The notes: generated by a model not told the origin, from the letters alone. Positions 17,541-29,871 are shown, counted from the stretch's first letter. The stretch: 64,000 nucleotides of DNA from Natronocella acetinitrilica (GCF_024170285.1 NZ_JALJXV010000001.1:186001-250000); one strand, 5' to 3'. A program made the numbers and translations.

Positions 17541-18731
17541 TCATAAGCGCTCAAACAGGGCAGCGATGCCTTGGCCACCGCCGATGCACATGGTGACCAC
17601 CGCGTAGCGGCCGCCGGTGCGCTGCAGTTCGTAGACGGCCTTCACCGTGAGGTTGGCGCCGGTGGCACCGATGGGGTGACCAAGGGAAATGCCGCTGCCG
17701 TTGGGGTTGACCTTGGCCGGATCGAGGTCGAGGTCCCGCACCACCGCCAGCGCCTGGGCGGCGAAGGCCTCGTTGACTTCCCAGACATCCACATCGGCAG
17801 ATGCTATGCCGGTCTTCTCCAGCAACTGCTGCACCGCCGGCACCGGCCCGATACCCATGTACTTGGGATCGACAGCGGCCACGGTGGCACCTACCAGGCG
17901 GGCCAGGGGCTTGACGCCGGCCTTTTCCGCCGCATCGGCGGACATCATGGTCACCGCCGCCGCGCCATCGTTCAGCGACGACGCGTTGCCAGCCGTTACG
18001 GAACCGCCATCCCGCTTGAACACCGGCTTCATCCCCGCGAGCTTCTCCAGGGTGACATCGCGTCGTGGCCCCTCATCGGTGTCCACCACCGTGACGCCCT
18101 TCCGGCCCTTGACCTCCACCGGCATGATCTGGTCCTTGAAGCGACCAGCATCAATGGCGGCAGCGGCACGCTGGTGGGATTCCACCGCTAGGGCGTCCTG
18201 ATCCTCACGGGAAATACCCCACTTCTCCGCCACATTCTCGGCGGTGATGCCCATGTGGCACTTGTCGAAGGGATCGGTGAGCGCACCCACCATGGCATCA
18301 AGCATGGTGCCATCGCCCATGCGCTGCCCCCAGCGACCGGATGGCAGCCAGTAAGGCGCGCGGGACATGGCGTCACAGCCACCGCCCACCACCGCATCGG
18401 CCTCGCCGAGCTGGATGTAGCTGGCCGCGGTAACAATGGCCTGGAGGCCGCTGCCGCACAGGCGGTTCAAGGTCAGCGCCGGCGTGCTCTGCGGCAGACC
18501 ACCGTTGATGGTGGCAACCCGCGCCAGATACATGTCACGGGGTTCGGTGTGGATCACATTGCCGAAAACCACGTGGCCGATCTGCGCCGGATCGACGCCT
18601 GCCCGGGCGACGGATTCACGCAGCACGGAGGCGGCCAGATCACCGAGAGGCACGTCCTTGAGCCCGCCGCCGTAGGTGCCGATTGCTGTCCGTGTCGCGC
18701 CGACGACCACGACTTCGCGATTGCTGCTCAT
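17541..18731 (-). CDS. Acetyl-CoA C-acetyltransferase (thiolase)
   Basis: A 396-residue thiolase that condenses two acetyl-CoA, or cleaves acetoacetyl-CoA, for PHB synthesis or fatty-acid breakdown. It has nucleophile Cys92 (LNRLCGSGLQAI), His352 (GHPIGATGA) and Cys382 (CIGGGQG). AGGAGGTGTCACC directly precedes the ATG at 18731, overriding the longer open frame from 19037. It stands alone, without phaB or phaC nearby, so a biosynthetic or degradative role cannot be chosen. The gap 17484-17541 to the nested repeats is short. Confidence 0.93.
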   Translation of the reverse strand: MSSNREVVVVGATRTAIGTYGGGLKDVPLGDLAASVLRESVARAGVDPAQIGHVVFGNVIHTEPRDMYLARVATINGGLPQSTPALTLNRLCGSGLQAIVTAASYIQLGEADAVVGGGCDAMSRAPYWLPSGRWGQRMGDGTMLDAMVGALTDPFDKCHMGITAENVAEKWGISREDQDALAVESHQRAAAAIDAGRFKDQIMPVEVKGRKGVTVVDTDEGPRRDVTLEKLAGMKPVFKRDGGSVTAGNASSLNDGAAAVTMMSADAAEKAGVKPLARLVGATVAAVDPKYMGIGPVPAVQQLLEKTGIASADVDVWEVNEAFAAQALAVVRDLDLDPAKVNPNGSGISLGHPIGATGANLTVKAVYELQRTGGRYAVVTMCIGGGQGIAALFERL

Positions 18732-19113
18732 GGTGACACCTCCTGTCGACAGCCAAAGCCGTCGATCGATGAATGAGTTTTCACATGCTGGAGCGGCATT
18801 GTAGGTGCCTGTCCACAGTAGTGTCGAGCATCCCGAGAAGGATCCACCAGACAGGGCGACCGGAAATGACGCGCCAGCGCCAATTGCCGCAAGAGCTTGA
18901 TCGTACAGGGGCGGTGGTTCAAAATGTGGCGCCGTTTGCGAAGGCGGCGGACACGCTTTCGGACAGCACACACCTGACCTTCTGCACTGCCTGCGCCAAC
19001 GCGAGAATCGCGGCATGCAGGGGCCCGGACCGCACATCCGCTGATCGCAGCGCCGGCGGCTCGCCCCGTACGGGCATCCGTGCCAGCGGCTCCAACTTCA
19101 GACAGGAGGAACC
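18732..19113. other. Divergent intergenic region, 382 bp
   Basis: This must contain the promoters of the thiolase and of icd. I see no operator palindrome, hairpin with T-tract, or credible coding frame in it. Open frames across it lack ribosome binding sites and family resemblance. AGGAGG at about 19101 is the icd ribosome binding site. Confidence 0.5.
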
Positions 19114-20874
<1,761 letters not shown>

Positions 20875-20892
20875 ACCGCACCACCACCACCC

Positions 20893-20930
20893 GCCGGCTG
20901 GAACCTCCCCGGTTCCAGCCGGCCTGCTTT
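20893..20930 (+). terminator. Probable terminator after icd
   Basis: A perfect 13-bp stem GCCGGCTGGAACC/GGTTCCAGCCGGC with loop TCCCC (20893-20923) is followed by CTGCTTT. The T-tract is poor, so it may only attenuate read-through into ppc. Confidence 0.6.
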
Positions 20931-21009
20931 GCGGGCATCATGCTTCCACAGCGGCAGGCTGTGGTTGCGCCCGCCACCCCAGGGATTTCAGGCAAAAGGA
21001 GATGCAGGC

Positions 21010-23652
21010 ATGACCAGCCCGCAAACGGATCAGCCTCTCAGGGACAACATTCGCCAGCTGGGTGACCTGCTGGGCCGGGTACTCATGGAGCAGGGAGGTG
21101 AGAACGTCTTCCGTGTGGTGGAGACCATCCGCAACCTTGCCAAGGAGGCGCGCAGCGGAAGCAACGAATCCGCGGCGCGGCTGGACAGCACACTGACCGG
21201 CCTCGACGACGAACACATCATGCCGGTAGTTCGCGCCTTCTCGCAGTTCCTGAACCTGGCCAACATCTGTGAACAGCACCACCGCGTGCGCCGCAGTCGC
21301 GCATGGGCGGCAGATCCGCAATCAGCGCCACTACGCGGCTCGCTGGAAGAGGCCTTCAAGCGGCTGACCCCTCACGCCCAGCCAGAAGACCTGCACAGCG
21401 CCGTCTGCAACATGCAGATCGGCCTGGTCCTGACCGCACACCCCACCGAGGTGACCCGCCGCAGCCTGCTGCAAAAGCATAACCGGATCGCCGAATTGCT
21501 GGACCGCCAGGACCGTCTGGACCTGACGCCGGAAGAACGCGAGGGCATCGAGGAAGCTCTGAAGCGGGAGGTGACCGCGGCTTGGCATACCGACGAGATT
21601 CGCCAGCGCAGGCCGACGCCCCTTGACGAGTGCCGCTGGGGCTACGCCGTGGTGGAGCAGACCTTGTGGGATGCGGTGCCCCGCCACGCACGGCGGCTGG
21701 ATCGCAGTCTGCGACGCTACACGGAGAAAGGCCTTCCGCTGGACGTGGCCCCGATCCGCTTCGGCTCATGGATGGGCGGTGACCGCGACGGCAACCCCCG
21801 GGTCACTGCACGGGTTACCCGGGAGGCCTGTCTGGTGGCTCGCTGGATGGCTGCCAGCCTGTATGAGCGGGAAGTCACCGCCCTGATCGGCGAACTGTCG
21901 CTGCAGTGTGCCGATGACGATCTGCGCGAACAGGTGGGAGACGCCTGGGAGCCCTACCGTGTGCTGCTGAAGCGGCTGCGGGCACGTTTACGCCTCACCA
22001 TGCGCTGGGTCGAGGCCCAACTGGAGGGGCGTGACCCGCCGGAAGGCGAGATCCTCCTGGACGTGGACGCCCTGCGCAAACCGCTGATGGACTGTTACTA
22101 CAGTCTGCACCGCAGCGGCGCGGGCGTGGTGGCGGATGGCCGTCTGCTGGACCTGCTGCGGCGTGTGTCCTGCTTCGGCCTTACCCTGATGCGGATCGAC
22201 ATACGCCAGGAGGCCGGCCGTCACACCGAAACCCTGAATGCCATCACCGAGTCGCTGGGCCTCGGTGCCTACCGCGACTGGAGCGAGGACGAGCGGCAGG
22301 CATTCCTGGTGCGTGAACTGGAAAGCCGGCGGCCACTGATGCCCCGGGACTTTCAGCCGGATGACGATGTGCAGGAGGTGCTGGACACCTTCAGTGTGAT
22401 TGCCGAACAGGGCCCGGCCAGCCTGGGTGCCTACGTGATTTCCATGGCCTCGAAACCCTCGGACATCCTTGCCGTGGAACTGTTGCAGAAGGAGGCAGGC
22501 GTCCAGCATTACCTGCGCGTGGTGCCGCTATTCGAGACCCTGGCGGACCTGGAGGGCGCCGAGGGCAGCATGGAACGGCTGCTGCAGATCGACTGGTACA
22601 AGAACCGCATCCAGGGCCACCAGGAAGTGATGATCGGCTATTCCGACTCCGGCAAGGACGCCGGACACCTCACCGCGGCCTGGGCCTTGTACCAGACCCA
22701 GGAAAAGCTGGTGGCCTGCTGCCGCCGCAACGGCGTAAAGCTGACCCTGTTCCACGGCCGGGGCGGCGCCATCGGCCGGGGCGGTGGCCCGACCCACGCC
22801 GCCATACTCTCGCAGCCGCCCGGATCGGTGAACGGCAGCATTCGCGTCACCGAACAGGGCGAGGTCATCCAGGCGAAGTTCGGCCTGCCCGGCATTGCGC
22901 TTCGCAACCTGGAGCTCTATACAACCGCCGTGCTCGAGGCGACCTTGCAGCCGCCGCCAGATCCTCAGCAGGAATGGCGGCGCATCATGGATCAGCTCTC
23001 CGCCGAGGCGGTCAAGGCCTACCGGGGCATGGTCCGGGAAACGGAAGGCTTTGTTCCCTATTTCCGGGCGGCCACGCCAGAGCAGGAAATCGGCGGCCTG
23101 ACCATCGGCTCGCGCCCGGCCAAACGCAAGGCCTCGGGCGGTGTCGAGAGCCTGCGTGCCATTCCGTGGATCTTCAGCTGGACCCAGACAAGGCTGCTGC
23201 TACCGGCCTGGCTGGGCGTTGGTGAAGCGCTCAGGATGGCACATGACACCGGACTCGAGGGCGAGCTCCGCACGATGTTCAAGGAGTGGCCGTTTTTCCG
23301 GGCCTTCATCGACATGGTGGAGATGGTCCTGGCCAAGGGTGACCCGGACGTGGCCCGGCTCTATGATCAACGACTGGTGCCGGCGGAGTTGCAGCCCCTG
23401 GGCACGAGCCTGCGCGACCGCTATCGCGAGACGCTGGCTGCCGTGCTCCGTGTCAGCGAACATGAGCGCCCGCTGGACGACTTCCCGGTGGTGAGGCGCT
23501 CGGTGGATGTGCGCAACCCCTACGTGGACCCACTCAACCGCTTGCAGGTGGAGTTGTTGCATCGCGTGCGTCACGGCCGGGAAGAGAACCTGCGCAAGGC
23601 GCTACAGGTCTGCATCAACGGCATCGCGGCCGGGATGCGCAACACGGGTTAA
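21010..23652 (+). CDS. ppc: Phosphoenolpyruvate carboxylase
   Basis: An 880-residue anaplerotic enzyme that carboxylates PEP to oxaloacetate. Catalytic motifs are present: His144 in [31 protein letters not shown], the glycine-rich [14 protein letters not shown] loop, [13 protein letters not shown], and the C-terminal NTG that ends nearly all bacterial PEPCs. The ATG at 21010 follows AGGAG with 8-nt spacing; the frame is open upstream to 20929 without support. It lies downstream of icd-CBS and 19 bp upstream of pyrE, which suggests central carbon genes transcribed together. Confidence 0.96.
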   Translation: MTSPQTDQPLRDNIRQLGDLLGRVLMEQGGENVFRVVETIRNLAKEARSGSNESAARLDSTLTGLDDEHIMPVVRAFSQFLNLANICEQHHRVRRSRAWAADPQSAPLRGSLEEAFKRLTPHAQPEDLHSAVCNMQIGLVLTAHPTEVTRRSLLQKHNRIAELLDRQDRLDLTPEEREGIEEALKREVTAAWHTDEIRQRRPTPLDECRWGYAVVEQTLWDAVPRHARRLDRSLRRYTEKGLPLDVAPIRFGSWMGGDRDGNPRVTARVTREACLVARWMAASLYEREVTALIGELSLQCADDDLREQVGDAWEPYRVLLKRLRARLRLTMRWVEAQLEGRDPPEGEILLDVDALRKPLMDCYYSLHRSGAGVVADGRLLDLLRRVSCFGLTLMRIDIRQEAGRHTETLNAITESLGLGAYRDWSEDERQAFLVRELESRRPLMPRDFQPDDDVQEVLDTFSVIAEQGPASLGAYVISMASKPSDILAVELLQKEAGVQHYLRVVPLFETLADLEGAEGSMERLLQIDWYKNRIQGHQEVMIGYSDSGKDAGHLTAAWALYQTQEKLVACCRRNGVKLTLFHGRGGAIGRGGGPTHAAILSQPPGSVNGSIRVTEQGEVIQAKFGLPGIALRNLELYTTAVLEATLQPPPDPQQEWRRIMDQLSAEAVKAYRGMVRETEGFVPYFRAATPEQEIGGLTIGSRPAKRKASGGVESLRAIPWIFSWTQTRLLLPAWLGVGEALRMAHDTGLEGELRTMFKEWPFFRAFIDMVEMVLAKGDPDVARLYDQRLVPAELQPLGTSLRDRYRETLAAVLRVSEHERPLDDFPVVRRSVDVRNPYVDPLNRLQVELLHRVRHGREENLRKALQVCINGIAAGMRNTG

Positions 23653-23671
23653 AGAGGAATCACCCCCATCC

Positions 23672-24313
23672 ATGCATGCTTACAAGTATGACTTCCTGCG
23701 CTTTGCCCTTAAGCGCAACGTGCTCCGGTTCGGCGAGTTCACGCTGAAATCGGGACGTATCAGCCCATATTTCTTCAATGCCGGCCTGTTCAACACCGGC
23801 GCCTCGGTGGCGGCGCTGGGGCGCTACTATGCCCAATCCATCAGTACGTCCGGTATTGGCTTCGACATGCTCTACGGCCCCGCCTACAAGGGCATACCAC
23901 TGGCCACGGCGACAGCCATTGCCCTGTCCGACGAACACCATCGGGACATACCTTTTGCATTCAACCGCAAGGAAGCCAAGGATCACGGTGAGGGTGGCGT
24001 CATCGTCGGTGCCCCGCTACAGGGCCGCGTGCTCATCATCGATGACGTGATCTCGGCGGGAACCTCGGTCCGGGAATCGGTGGATCTCATCCATGGGGCC
24101 GGTGCCAGCCTGGCGGGGGTCGCCATCGCGCTGGACCGAAAGGAGCGTGGCAGCGGGAACAGTTCGGCGGTACAACAGGTCGAGAGTGAACTGGGCGTTC
24201 CGGTCATCCCCATTGCCGATCTGGAAGACCTCATCGCCTGGCTGGAGGAGATGGGAGACTATCAGCAAGAGCTTGAGGCCATACGCGACTATCGCGGCCG
24301 CTACGGCGCCTGA
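23672..24313 (+). CDS. pyrE: Orotate phosphoribosyltransferase
   Basis: A 213-residue enzyme that makes OMP from orotate and PRPP in pyrimidine synthesis. The PRPP-binding loop [17 protein letters not shown] and the flexible-loop lysine region [13 protein letters not shown] are present, and the N-terminal [19 protein letters not shown] is typical. The ATG at 23672 gives the standard [13 protein letters not shown] start. In pseudomonads pyrE usually adjoins argB; here argB is about 6.3 kb away on the other strand. Confidence 0.96.
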   Translation: MHAYKYDFLRFALKRNVLRFGEFTLKSGRISPYFFNAGLFNTGASVAALGRYYAQSISTSGIGFDMLYGPAYKGIPLATATAIALSDEHHRDIPFAFNRKEAKDHGEGGVIVGAPLQGRVLIIDDVISAGTSVRESVDLIHGAGASLAGVAIALDRKERGSGNSSAVQQVESELGVPVIPIADLEDLIAWLEEMGDYQQELEAIRDYRGRYGA

Positions 24314-26366
24314 GTCGTCCTGCCGGCTCGTCCTCTGCGGACGGCGGAACGGCGTCGCCGCGATCTTCCTGGTCGCGCTGTTAAGCCTGTTGTTTCCGTG
24401 GCCAACGGGCGCCGTACAGAAGTTGGGTCTCACCATCGGCGGCGTGAGTAATCCCGCCTTCGGCATACGCGATATCGATGTTCGACTTGATCTTGGCAAC
24501 TCCGACACAGCCCCCTCCGGCCATCTTCGCCTCGGCAATCTCCGCATCGGTGACCAGGAGCTCGGGCCAACAGAGGTCTCCTGCGGGACGTTGCGACTGA
24601 CTACAGCCGCCCTCCACTGCAGCGAGGCCTCCGTCCGCATCAGTGACCCGGGTCTGCCCACCGTGGAGCTGCGGGGCGATATCCGGCGACAACATGCCAG
24701 CGGCGCTCTGGCCGTGTCCCTGGAGGGCGTTGTCGACGACCATGCCGTCCGCCTGGGCCTGGACTGGAGCGCCGCCCATGGAGGGACGCTGCAACTCGCA
24801 CTGCCATCGGTTGCGCTGGACACCCTGCAGGATCTCCCGGGCCTGGCGGATTGGTGGCTCGAAGGCGAGGCCAGGCTCAACGCCACCGTGAACCTGGATC
24901 CGGACGGCTCAACCAGCGGTACCCTGGTCATTTCCGGGACGGGGCTTACCGTGGCAAGCCCCGACGGGCGCACGGCGACGGAAAACCTGTCGTTGACCGC
25001 GGTGTTCGGGCTGCGGGGCGACTGGGATGAGCAGCGCGGCACGCTACGCCTGCGTGCCCGCTCCGGGCTCGCCTACCTCGACCCGGTGCTGCTCGATCTG
25101 GACAACCACCCCACTGATATCGTCGCCACCATGACAAACCGGCGGGGCAGCACCTGGCTGGAGCAATTGCGGGTGGATCAGCCGGGGCTGTTGCGCGGTC
25201 GTGGACAGGCAAGACTCGACTGGGATGCAGACCCCGTCCTGCAGTCGCTGAGACTCCGCGTAGACGCCCTGACCTTGCCGGCGGGCTACGACACGTATCT
25301 GCAGCCGTTCCTCATCGGCACGCTGTTCGACAGCCTGGACATGGAGGGCAGCCTGTCCGGCGATCTGGACGTGAACAGAGGGACGCCGGACCACGCTCAG
25401 CTTGACCTGGCATCGGTGACTGTCTCTGATCGTCGGGAACGCTATGCCTTTGAAGGCGTGGGTGGTCGGCTTGTCTGGAGCCGCCATGCCACGCCGCCAC
25501 CCAGCGTGCTTCGCTGGGAGCAGGCGGAGCTTTATCGCCTGGGACTCGGCGAGGCACGGCTGGACTTCTCCCTGGCCGGCGACAGCCTCCGCCTCACCAG
25601 GCCGTTCCGCCTGCCCGTGGAGGATGGAACGCTGCACCTGCAGCAGCTCGAGGCCACAGGGCTCGGCGGCGACAACTTCACCGCCAGCGTTCAGGCCAGG
25701 CTGGACCCCATCGGGCTGCCTGCCCTCAGTCGCGCCATGGGTTGGCCGCTGCTGCGTGGACGCCTCTCCGGCACCGTGCCCAGCGTGACCTATCGTGGCG
25801 GGGTGCTCAATCTGGACGGCACGCTGGAAGCCGAAGTCTTCGACGGCAGGCTGACCATTCCCCGCTTCCGGATCTACGAGCCCATGGGGCGCTTTCCTGT
25901 CCTGGAAACGGACATACAACTCCGTGAACTGGATCTGCGGCAGATCACCAGCACCTTCGAGTTCGGTCGCATTACCGGGCGCCTGGACGGGGATATCACC
26001 GGCCTGGAGCTGCTGAACTGGGAACCGGTGGCCTTCGATGCCCGCTTCTACAGCACGCCAGGCTCCACCGCGCAGCGCCGCATCAGTCAGCGGGCCATCG
26101 AGAATATCGCCGACCTGGGTGGTGGCGGCAGCGCACTGGTCACCTCGACCTTCCTGCGACTGTTCGACGAGTTCCGATATCAGCGGCTCGGCATTCAGTG
26201 CCGGCTGCGCGATGACGTCTGCCGCATGAGTGGGGTCGGCTCGGCGGACGATGATGGCTACTATCTGGTTCGCGGCACCGGCGTACCCAGAGTCGACGTC
26301 ATCGGTTTCACCCGGGATGTGGATTGGCCAACGCTGCTCGAGCAGCTGCGGACGGTGACGCAGTGA
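24273..26366 (+). CDS. YdbH-like AsmA/TamB-superfamily protein
   Basis: A protein of about 697 residues with an N-terminal signal anchor ([18 protein letters not shown]) followed by beta-rich sequence ([40 protein letters not shown]). The C-terminal block [23 protein letters not shown]...[18 protein letters not shown] resembles E. coli YdbH, now linked to phospholipid transport between membranes. The start is uncertain. No ATG lies near the anchor; the TTG at 24273, overlapping pyrE by 41 bp, gives a sensible basic leader, while the ATG at 24093 would add non-coding-looking sequence. A YdbL-like gene converges from the other side, supporting the assignment. Confidence 0.7.
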   Translation: MRPYATIAAATAPESSCRLVLCGRRNGVAAIFLVALLSLLFPWPTGAVQKLGLTIGGVSNPAFGIRDIDVRLDLGNSDTAPSGHLRLGNLRIGDQELGPTEVSCGTLRLTTAALHCSEASVRISDPGLPTVELRGDIRRQHASGALAVSLEGVVDDHAVRLGLDWSAAHGGTLQLALPSVALDTLQDLPGLADWWLEGEARLNATVNLDPDGSTSGTLVISGTGLTVASPDGRTATENLSLTAVFGLRGDWDEQRGTLRLRARSGLAYLDPVLLDLDNHPTDIVATMTNRRGSTWLEQLRVDQPGLLRGRGQARLDWDADPVLQSLRLRVDALTLPAGYDTYLQPFLIGTLFDSLDMEGSLSGDLDVNRGTPDHAQLDLASVTVSDRRERYAFEGVGGRLVWSRHATPPPSVLRWEQAELYRLGLGEARLDFSLAGDSLRLTRPFRLPVEDGTLHLQQLEATGLGGDNFTASVQARLDPIGLPALSRAMGWPLLRGRLSGTVPSVTYRGGVLNLDGTLEAEVFDGRLTIPRFRIYEPMGRFPVLETDIQLRELDLRQITSTFEFGRITGRLDGDITGLELLNWEPVAFDARFYSTPGSTAQRRISQRAIENIADLGGGGSALVTSTFLRLFDEFRYQRLGIQCRLRDDVCRMSGVGSADDDGYYLVRGTGVPRVDVIGFTRDVDWPTLLEQLRTVTQ

Positions 26367-26422
26367 GGACACCAGGGGGGGCTGCCCCTTTCAAGGGGTA
26401 TCGCAGCAGGTTTTATCGGGGA

Positions 26423-26530
26423 ACGGAGGTCAGGTGCGCCACTCAGAGACACGCCGTGAACCCGTCCCTGGGGGCTCGTATGCGAGGTCCCTCTCGCATA
26501 CGGTCTCCGAGCGGCGCACCCGACCTCCGT
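26423..26530 (+). repeat. Nested inverted repeat, copy D (108 bp, module on plus strand)
   Basis: Outer arms 26423-26450 and 26503-26530 pair at 25 of 28; all three mismatches are A opposite C on the plus strand and hence U-G on the minus strand. The module is at 26451-26476. The inner stem is a perfect 10 bp (CGTATGCGAG/CTCGCATACG, 26477-26486 with 26493-26502) around loop GTCCCT. It lies between two convergent genes. Confidence 0.9.
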
Positions 26531-26576
26531 CTGTGCATTGGGGCTGAATGGCCTGACCACTGACCACCGTCTACAT

Positions 26577-26611
26577 GGTGCGTTACGGCCTTCGGCCTAA
26601 CAGCACCCTGC
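26577..26611 (-). repeat. REP-like palindrome, copy 4
   Basis: GGTGCGTTAC - GGCCTTCGGCC - TAACAGCACCCTGC, 35 bp, same orientation and nearly the same sequence as copy 1 at 9541. With copy 5 it forms an inverted pair 46 bp after nested repeat D. Confidence 0.8.
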
Positions 26612-26638
26612 ATGAGGCTTCGTTGGGGCTGGCCCGCC

Positions 26639-26672
26639 GTAGGGTGCGTTAGCGCGCAGCGCGTAACGCACC
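26639..26672 (+). repeat. REP-like palindrome, copy 5
   Basis: GTAGGGTGCGTTAG - CGCGCAGCGCG - TAACGCACC, 34 bp, in inverted orientation to copy 4. The 354-bp gap 26367-26720 holds nested repeat D and this pair; nothing else is recognised in it. Confidence 0.8.
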
Positions 26673-26720
26673 ATCCCCGCGCTGCCATGCCGGAAAACAC
26701 CCACCCCCTCGCAACGCGCC

Positions 26721-27323
26721 CTACTTGCGCTGCCAGTTGCCGCGGGCGTCCTGGTAATACCATCCGGACGGCGCGTTGGCGATCCAGCGCTCGGAGAACG
26801 TCCGGCGGATATCGCTCTCCCATTCCGGGTGGCCGTTGGCCACGGCGATCTGCCGGTACAGCGCCAGCCGGTCCGCATTGTCGTCGGCAATCAGCTGCCG
26901 CACCCGGTTGCGCTCCTGTAGCGGGATCACTCCCTGATCACGCAGGGCAAGCTGCCCGTCGTTGGTGAGCCCCACCGCACCACTCTCATAGTGCTGCCGG
27001 AGGCTACGATGACGCTCTTCCATGGACGCGGTGAGGCTGCGTATGGCCGGGGAGCTGACATCGAGATCAGGTGAGGCGGCCTGGGCCGAACCCACAACAG
27101 CTTCAAGCAACTGCATGGCCAATGGCGGCCGCAGCTCATCCAATCGGGACTCCGGCTCCACTGGAGGGGATTCCTGCCGCCAGACATCCTGAATGATCCG
27201 GTCCGCCGCACGCTCGGCGGCAACGGCTGGGAAATAGACGTTGATGGTGACACAGGCCGCCAGCAGCAGGGCCAGAGACGCGATGACCAGCATCGCCGGA
27301 CGGATCAGGACTTCCCTATTCAA
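26721..27323 (-). CDS. YdbL/DUF1318-like lipoprotein
   Basis: A 200-residue predicted lipoprotein with a hydrophobic leader ending in the lipobox LLAAC (Cys24), then VTINVYFPAVAAERAADRII, a segment characteristic of DUF1318 lipoproteins. The C-terminal half (LIADDNADRLALYRQIAVANGHPEWESDIRRTFSERWIANAPSGWYYQD) is the YdbL-like domain with its conserved tryptophan. The TTG start at 27323 is supported by GGAGGTGG six bases upstream; the other frame there is blocked. In E. coli ydbH, ynbE and ydbL form one operon. Here the lipoprotein may combine the YnbE and YdbL roles (inference), and it is transcribed toward the ydbH-like gene. Confidence 0.78.
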   Translation of the reverse strand: MNREVLIRPAMLVIASLALLLAACVTINVYFPAVAAERAADRIIQDVWRQESPPVEPESRLDELRPPLAMQLLEAVVGSAQAASPDLDVSSPAIRSLTASMEERHRSLRQHYESGAVGLTNDGQLALRDQGVIPLQERNRVRQLIADDNADRLALYRQIAVANGHPEWESDIRRTFSERWIANAPSGWYYQDARGNWQRK

Positions 27324-27365
27324 GCACCACCTCCGGGTTCAGGACGATCGGGGACGGCAATCACG

Positions 27366-27767
27366 CTAACGACCGGTACAGGGCGGCAACACGCAATGAC
27401 CGAGCCCCATGGACTGGCTGCTGATCTGCGCCGCCGCAAACAGGATAATCACGATACAACAGATTAGCGCGAACCAGACCAGCCCGCGCATCGGCGTCAG
27501 CCGCGGACCCTGATCATCCATCAGCGCGCCCGGGTTCCGCACGCCCGCCGCATGTCTGCGCCGCACCGTTTCACAGAAAGCCGCCAGCCATTCCGGCACC
27601 TCGCCATGCTCGGTATAGGCCGACAACCATTGATCAATCATGGCGGGCGAGGGGCGGCGGGCACCATGGGCCTGCGCGTAGGCTTCACTGATGACCTTGC
27701 TCGCAGGCAGGGCGAGGAGATCCGCCACGCGCTCCAGTTGACCAGGCGACCCGATTTCCCCGCTCAT
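27366..27767 (-). CDS. Hypothetical protein with one C-terminal membrane segment
   Basis: The 133 residues match no family I recognise. The N-terminal 85 residues are soluble and helical (LERVADLLALPASKVISEAYAQ). A single membrane helix follows at about 96-113 (LVWFALICCIVIILFAAA), with a short Cys-containing tail (GHCVLPPCTG). The ATG at 27767 follows the stop of the alpha/beta hydrolase gene by 12 bp, so the two are probably co-transcribed. Orientation in the membrane cannot be stated with confidence. Confidence 0.6.
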   Translation of the reverse strand: MSGEIGSPGQLERVADLLALPASKVISEAYAQAHGARRPSPAMIDQWLSAYTEHGEVPEWLAAFCETVRRRHAAGVRNPGALMDDQGPRLTPMRGLVWFALICCIVIILFAAAQISSQSMGLGHCVLPPCTGR

Positions 27768-27779
27768 GATCCGTGTCCC

Positions 27780-28628
27780 TTAGTGCACGTACTCTTCGAG
27801 AAAGCGCTGCCAGCCATCCAGATAGCGGGAGCGACTGCGCAGAAAACCGGTGTTGTGGTCACCTTCGATTTCCAGCAGGCGCCTTGCCTCGGGACCGCTC
27901 TCATACAAAGTCTGACCGTGCCGGAATGGAATGATTTCGTCATCGGGCGAATGGATGATCAACAACGGTGCATCGCTGCGCTGCATGTGTTCCAGCGTCG
28001 GATAATGCTGGCGCACCAGCGCTCGCACCGGAAAGATCGGGTAGAGTTCCGCCGCCATGTCGGCCACCGAGGTGAAGGCAGATTCCAGCACCAGGGCGGC
28101 CACCGTCTCCTGGCTTGCGGCGTGTGCGGCAACCGCTGCCCCCAGGGAGCGACCGAATACGATGAGCCGCTCCGGGGACACGCCGCGCTGGTCGATCAAG
28201 TAGGCGAGGGCCGCGTCGGCGTCGCGATACAGCCCGGCCTCCGATGGCCGGCCTTCGCTACGCCCGTAACCGCGATAGTCTGGAATAAGCACGGAGAGGC
28301 CCAACTCGTTGAACAGGGCGATGGAATCCAGGCGATGGGATATATTGCCGGCGTTGCCATGAAAGAACAGCACAACCCCCCGCTCCTCGACGGCCGGCAC
28401 ATACCAGGCATGCAGTTGCAGCCCGTCCGCAGTGGCGATGTGGACATCCTCATAGTCAAGCCCGATGTCCGACGGCGATGCCGTCAGCTCTCGTCCGGGG
28501 ATACCCGGCAGATGGATCAGTCGGGACTGGAACACGAACAGCAAGGTCAGCAGCAGCAGATAGACCAGTGCCAGGCCCAGGGCGATCCGGGCAATCAGTG
28601 CTAAGGTTGTGGCGGAACCATCCATCAT
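27780..28628 (-). CDS. Membrane-anchored alpha/beta hydrolase (BEM46/YfhR-like)
   Basis: A 282-residue hydrolase with an N-terminal membrane anchor (about residues 8-33). It has the oxyanion motif LFFHGNAGNISHR, nucleophile Ser161 in GRSLGAA, acid in HSPDDEIIPF and His in EGDHNTGF, a complete catalytic triad. This pattern is that of the BEM46/ABHD13/YfhR group, whose natural substrates are largely unknown. The ATG pair at 28628/28625 is chosen over the long upstream frame, which runs into the divergent gene. Only 28 bp separate its start from the next gene. Confidence 0.85.
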   Translation of the reverse strand: MMDGSATTLALIARIALGLALVYLLLLTLLFVFQSRLIHLPGIPGRELTASPSDIGLDYEDVHIATADGLQLHAWYVPAVEERGVVLFFHGNAGNISHRLDSIALFNELGLSVLIPDYRGYGRSEGRPSEAGLYRDADAALAYLIDQRGVSPERLIVFGRSLGAAVAAHAASQETVAALVLESAFTSVADMAAELYPIFPVRALVRQHYPTLEHMQRSDAPLLIIHSPDDEIIPFRHGQTLYESGPEARRLLEIEGDHNTGFLRSRSRYLDGWQRFLEEYVH

Positions 28629-28656
28629 GTCTGCATTCCAGTGTAGCCGACCATCC

Positions 28657-29871
28657 ATGCGCATTGCGTTTCGCCAGCCCAGCATCGCGACGCCGTCACT
28701 GTGCAACAGTGTATTGGCAGCATGCATCCTGCTGGCCGCCTGCCTGAGCCTGCTGACGGGATGCGCCATGCGCGACTACGAAGCCGCGCTGCTGCTTGCC
28801 GATGTCGCCTCCACCGACGGCGACAGCCGCCTGCAGCGGCGCCACGGAACGCCAGCACGCGAGCATGTGCACTACAGCATCGATGGCCGCAACTACGAGG
28901 CGGACATTTATCGGTCCGACCGGGACCACCGGGGCAACCTGCTGTTGGTGCACGGTTTCACCGAGGATGGGCGTCGCGATGAGCGATTGACGGCCTTCGC
29001 CGCCACCCTGGCCCGAAGCGGATTCGTCGTGTTCGTGCCAGAAGTCGAAGGGTTGCGGGACTTCTCCGTCAGTTCACGTGAAATCGAGGTGCTCATCGAT
29101 GCCCTGCGCCACAGCATCAGCGACCAGGGCCCGGCGGCTGGAGAATCCACCGCCATCGCCGCTTTCAGCCTGGCGGTGGGGCCCACGCTGCTGGCCGCCT
29201 CCGATCCGGCGGTCGCTGACTCGGTGAGCTTCCTGATCTCCGTGGGGGGCTACTACGACCTGGTGGATACCCTTCGCTACGTCACCACGGGCGTCGATGC
29301 CGGCAGTGGTGACGCCCGACCACCACCGCCCTTGCGCGCCGGTCGCTGGGCCGTGCTGCTGAGCCAGCTGCATTGGCTGGAGGATGACGATGACCGCGAG
29401 TTGGTGGAGCAGATGGCGCGACGGCGCCTGGATGAACCCACAGCCCCGCTGGAGGATCTGCGCCGCCAGCTCGGCTCCCAGGGACGAGCCGTCTACGACC
29501 TGGTGAACAACCGGGACGCGGAACAGGTCGAAGCTCTACTGGACGGCCTGCCGCCGGCCATGCTTGAAGAGTTTCGCCAGCTTGATCTGGCCAACCGGGA
29601 TCTTTCGGGGCTACGCGCCGATGTTGTGCTGATCCACGGACCCGACGACCCGATCATTCCGCTCAGTCACAGCCTGCGGCTGCGAGAGGCGTTGGCGGGA
29701 GACCGGCAAGTCTGGCTCTACCAGGCCCGGGGCCTCGGCCATGTGGACGTGTCTCCGGGGCTGCGTGATGGGGTCGGCCTGTGGCGTGCCACCAGGCGCG
29801 TCCTGCTGCTGGGTGAGGAACAGACGGCCGAAGCTCGGCAACGTGAAATGGATCACTGGAAACAGCCCTGA
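28657..29871 (+). CDS. Predicted lipoprotein with alpha/beta hydrolase fold
   Basis: The 404-residue product has a leader ending in the lipobox LLTGC (Cys36). The hydrolase core shows LLLVHGFTEDG, an AAFSLAVG nucleophile elbow with Ala in place of the first Gly, an acid in VLIHGPDDPIIPL and a histidine in ARGLGHVDV. It is therefore probably an exported, lipid-anchored esterase-like protein; activity is uncertain because of the altered elbow. The start at 28657 (MRIAFRQPS) gives a standard lipoprotein signal; an ATG at 28627 is an alternative. It is divergent from the other hydrolase. Confidence 0.75.
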   Translation: MRIAFRQPSIATPSLCNSVLAACILLAACLSLLTGCAMRDYEAALLLADVASTDGDSRLQRRHGTPAREHVHYSIDGRNYEADIYRSDRDHRGNLLLVHGFTEDGRRDERLTAFAATLARSGFVVFVPEVEGLRDFSVSSREIEVLIDALRHSISDQGPAAGESTAIAAFSLAVGPTLLAASDPAVADSVSFLISVGGYYDLVDTLRYVTTGVDAGSGDARPPPPLRAGRWAVLLSQLHWLEDDDDRELVEQMARRRLDEPTAPLEDLRRQLGSQGRAVYDLVNNRDAEQVEALLDGLPPAMLEEFRQLDLANRDLSGLRADVVLIHGPDDPIIPLSHSLRLREALAGDRQVWLYQARGLGHVDVSPGLRDGVGLWRATRRVLLLGEEQTAEARQREMDHWKQP

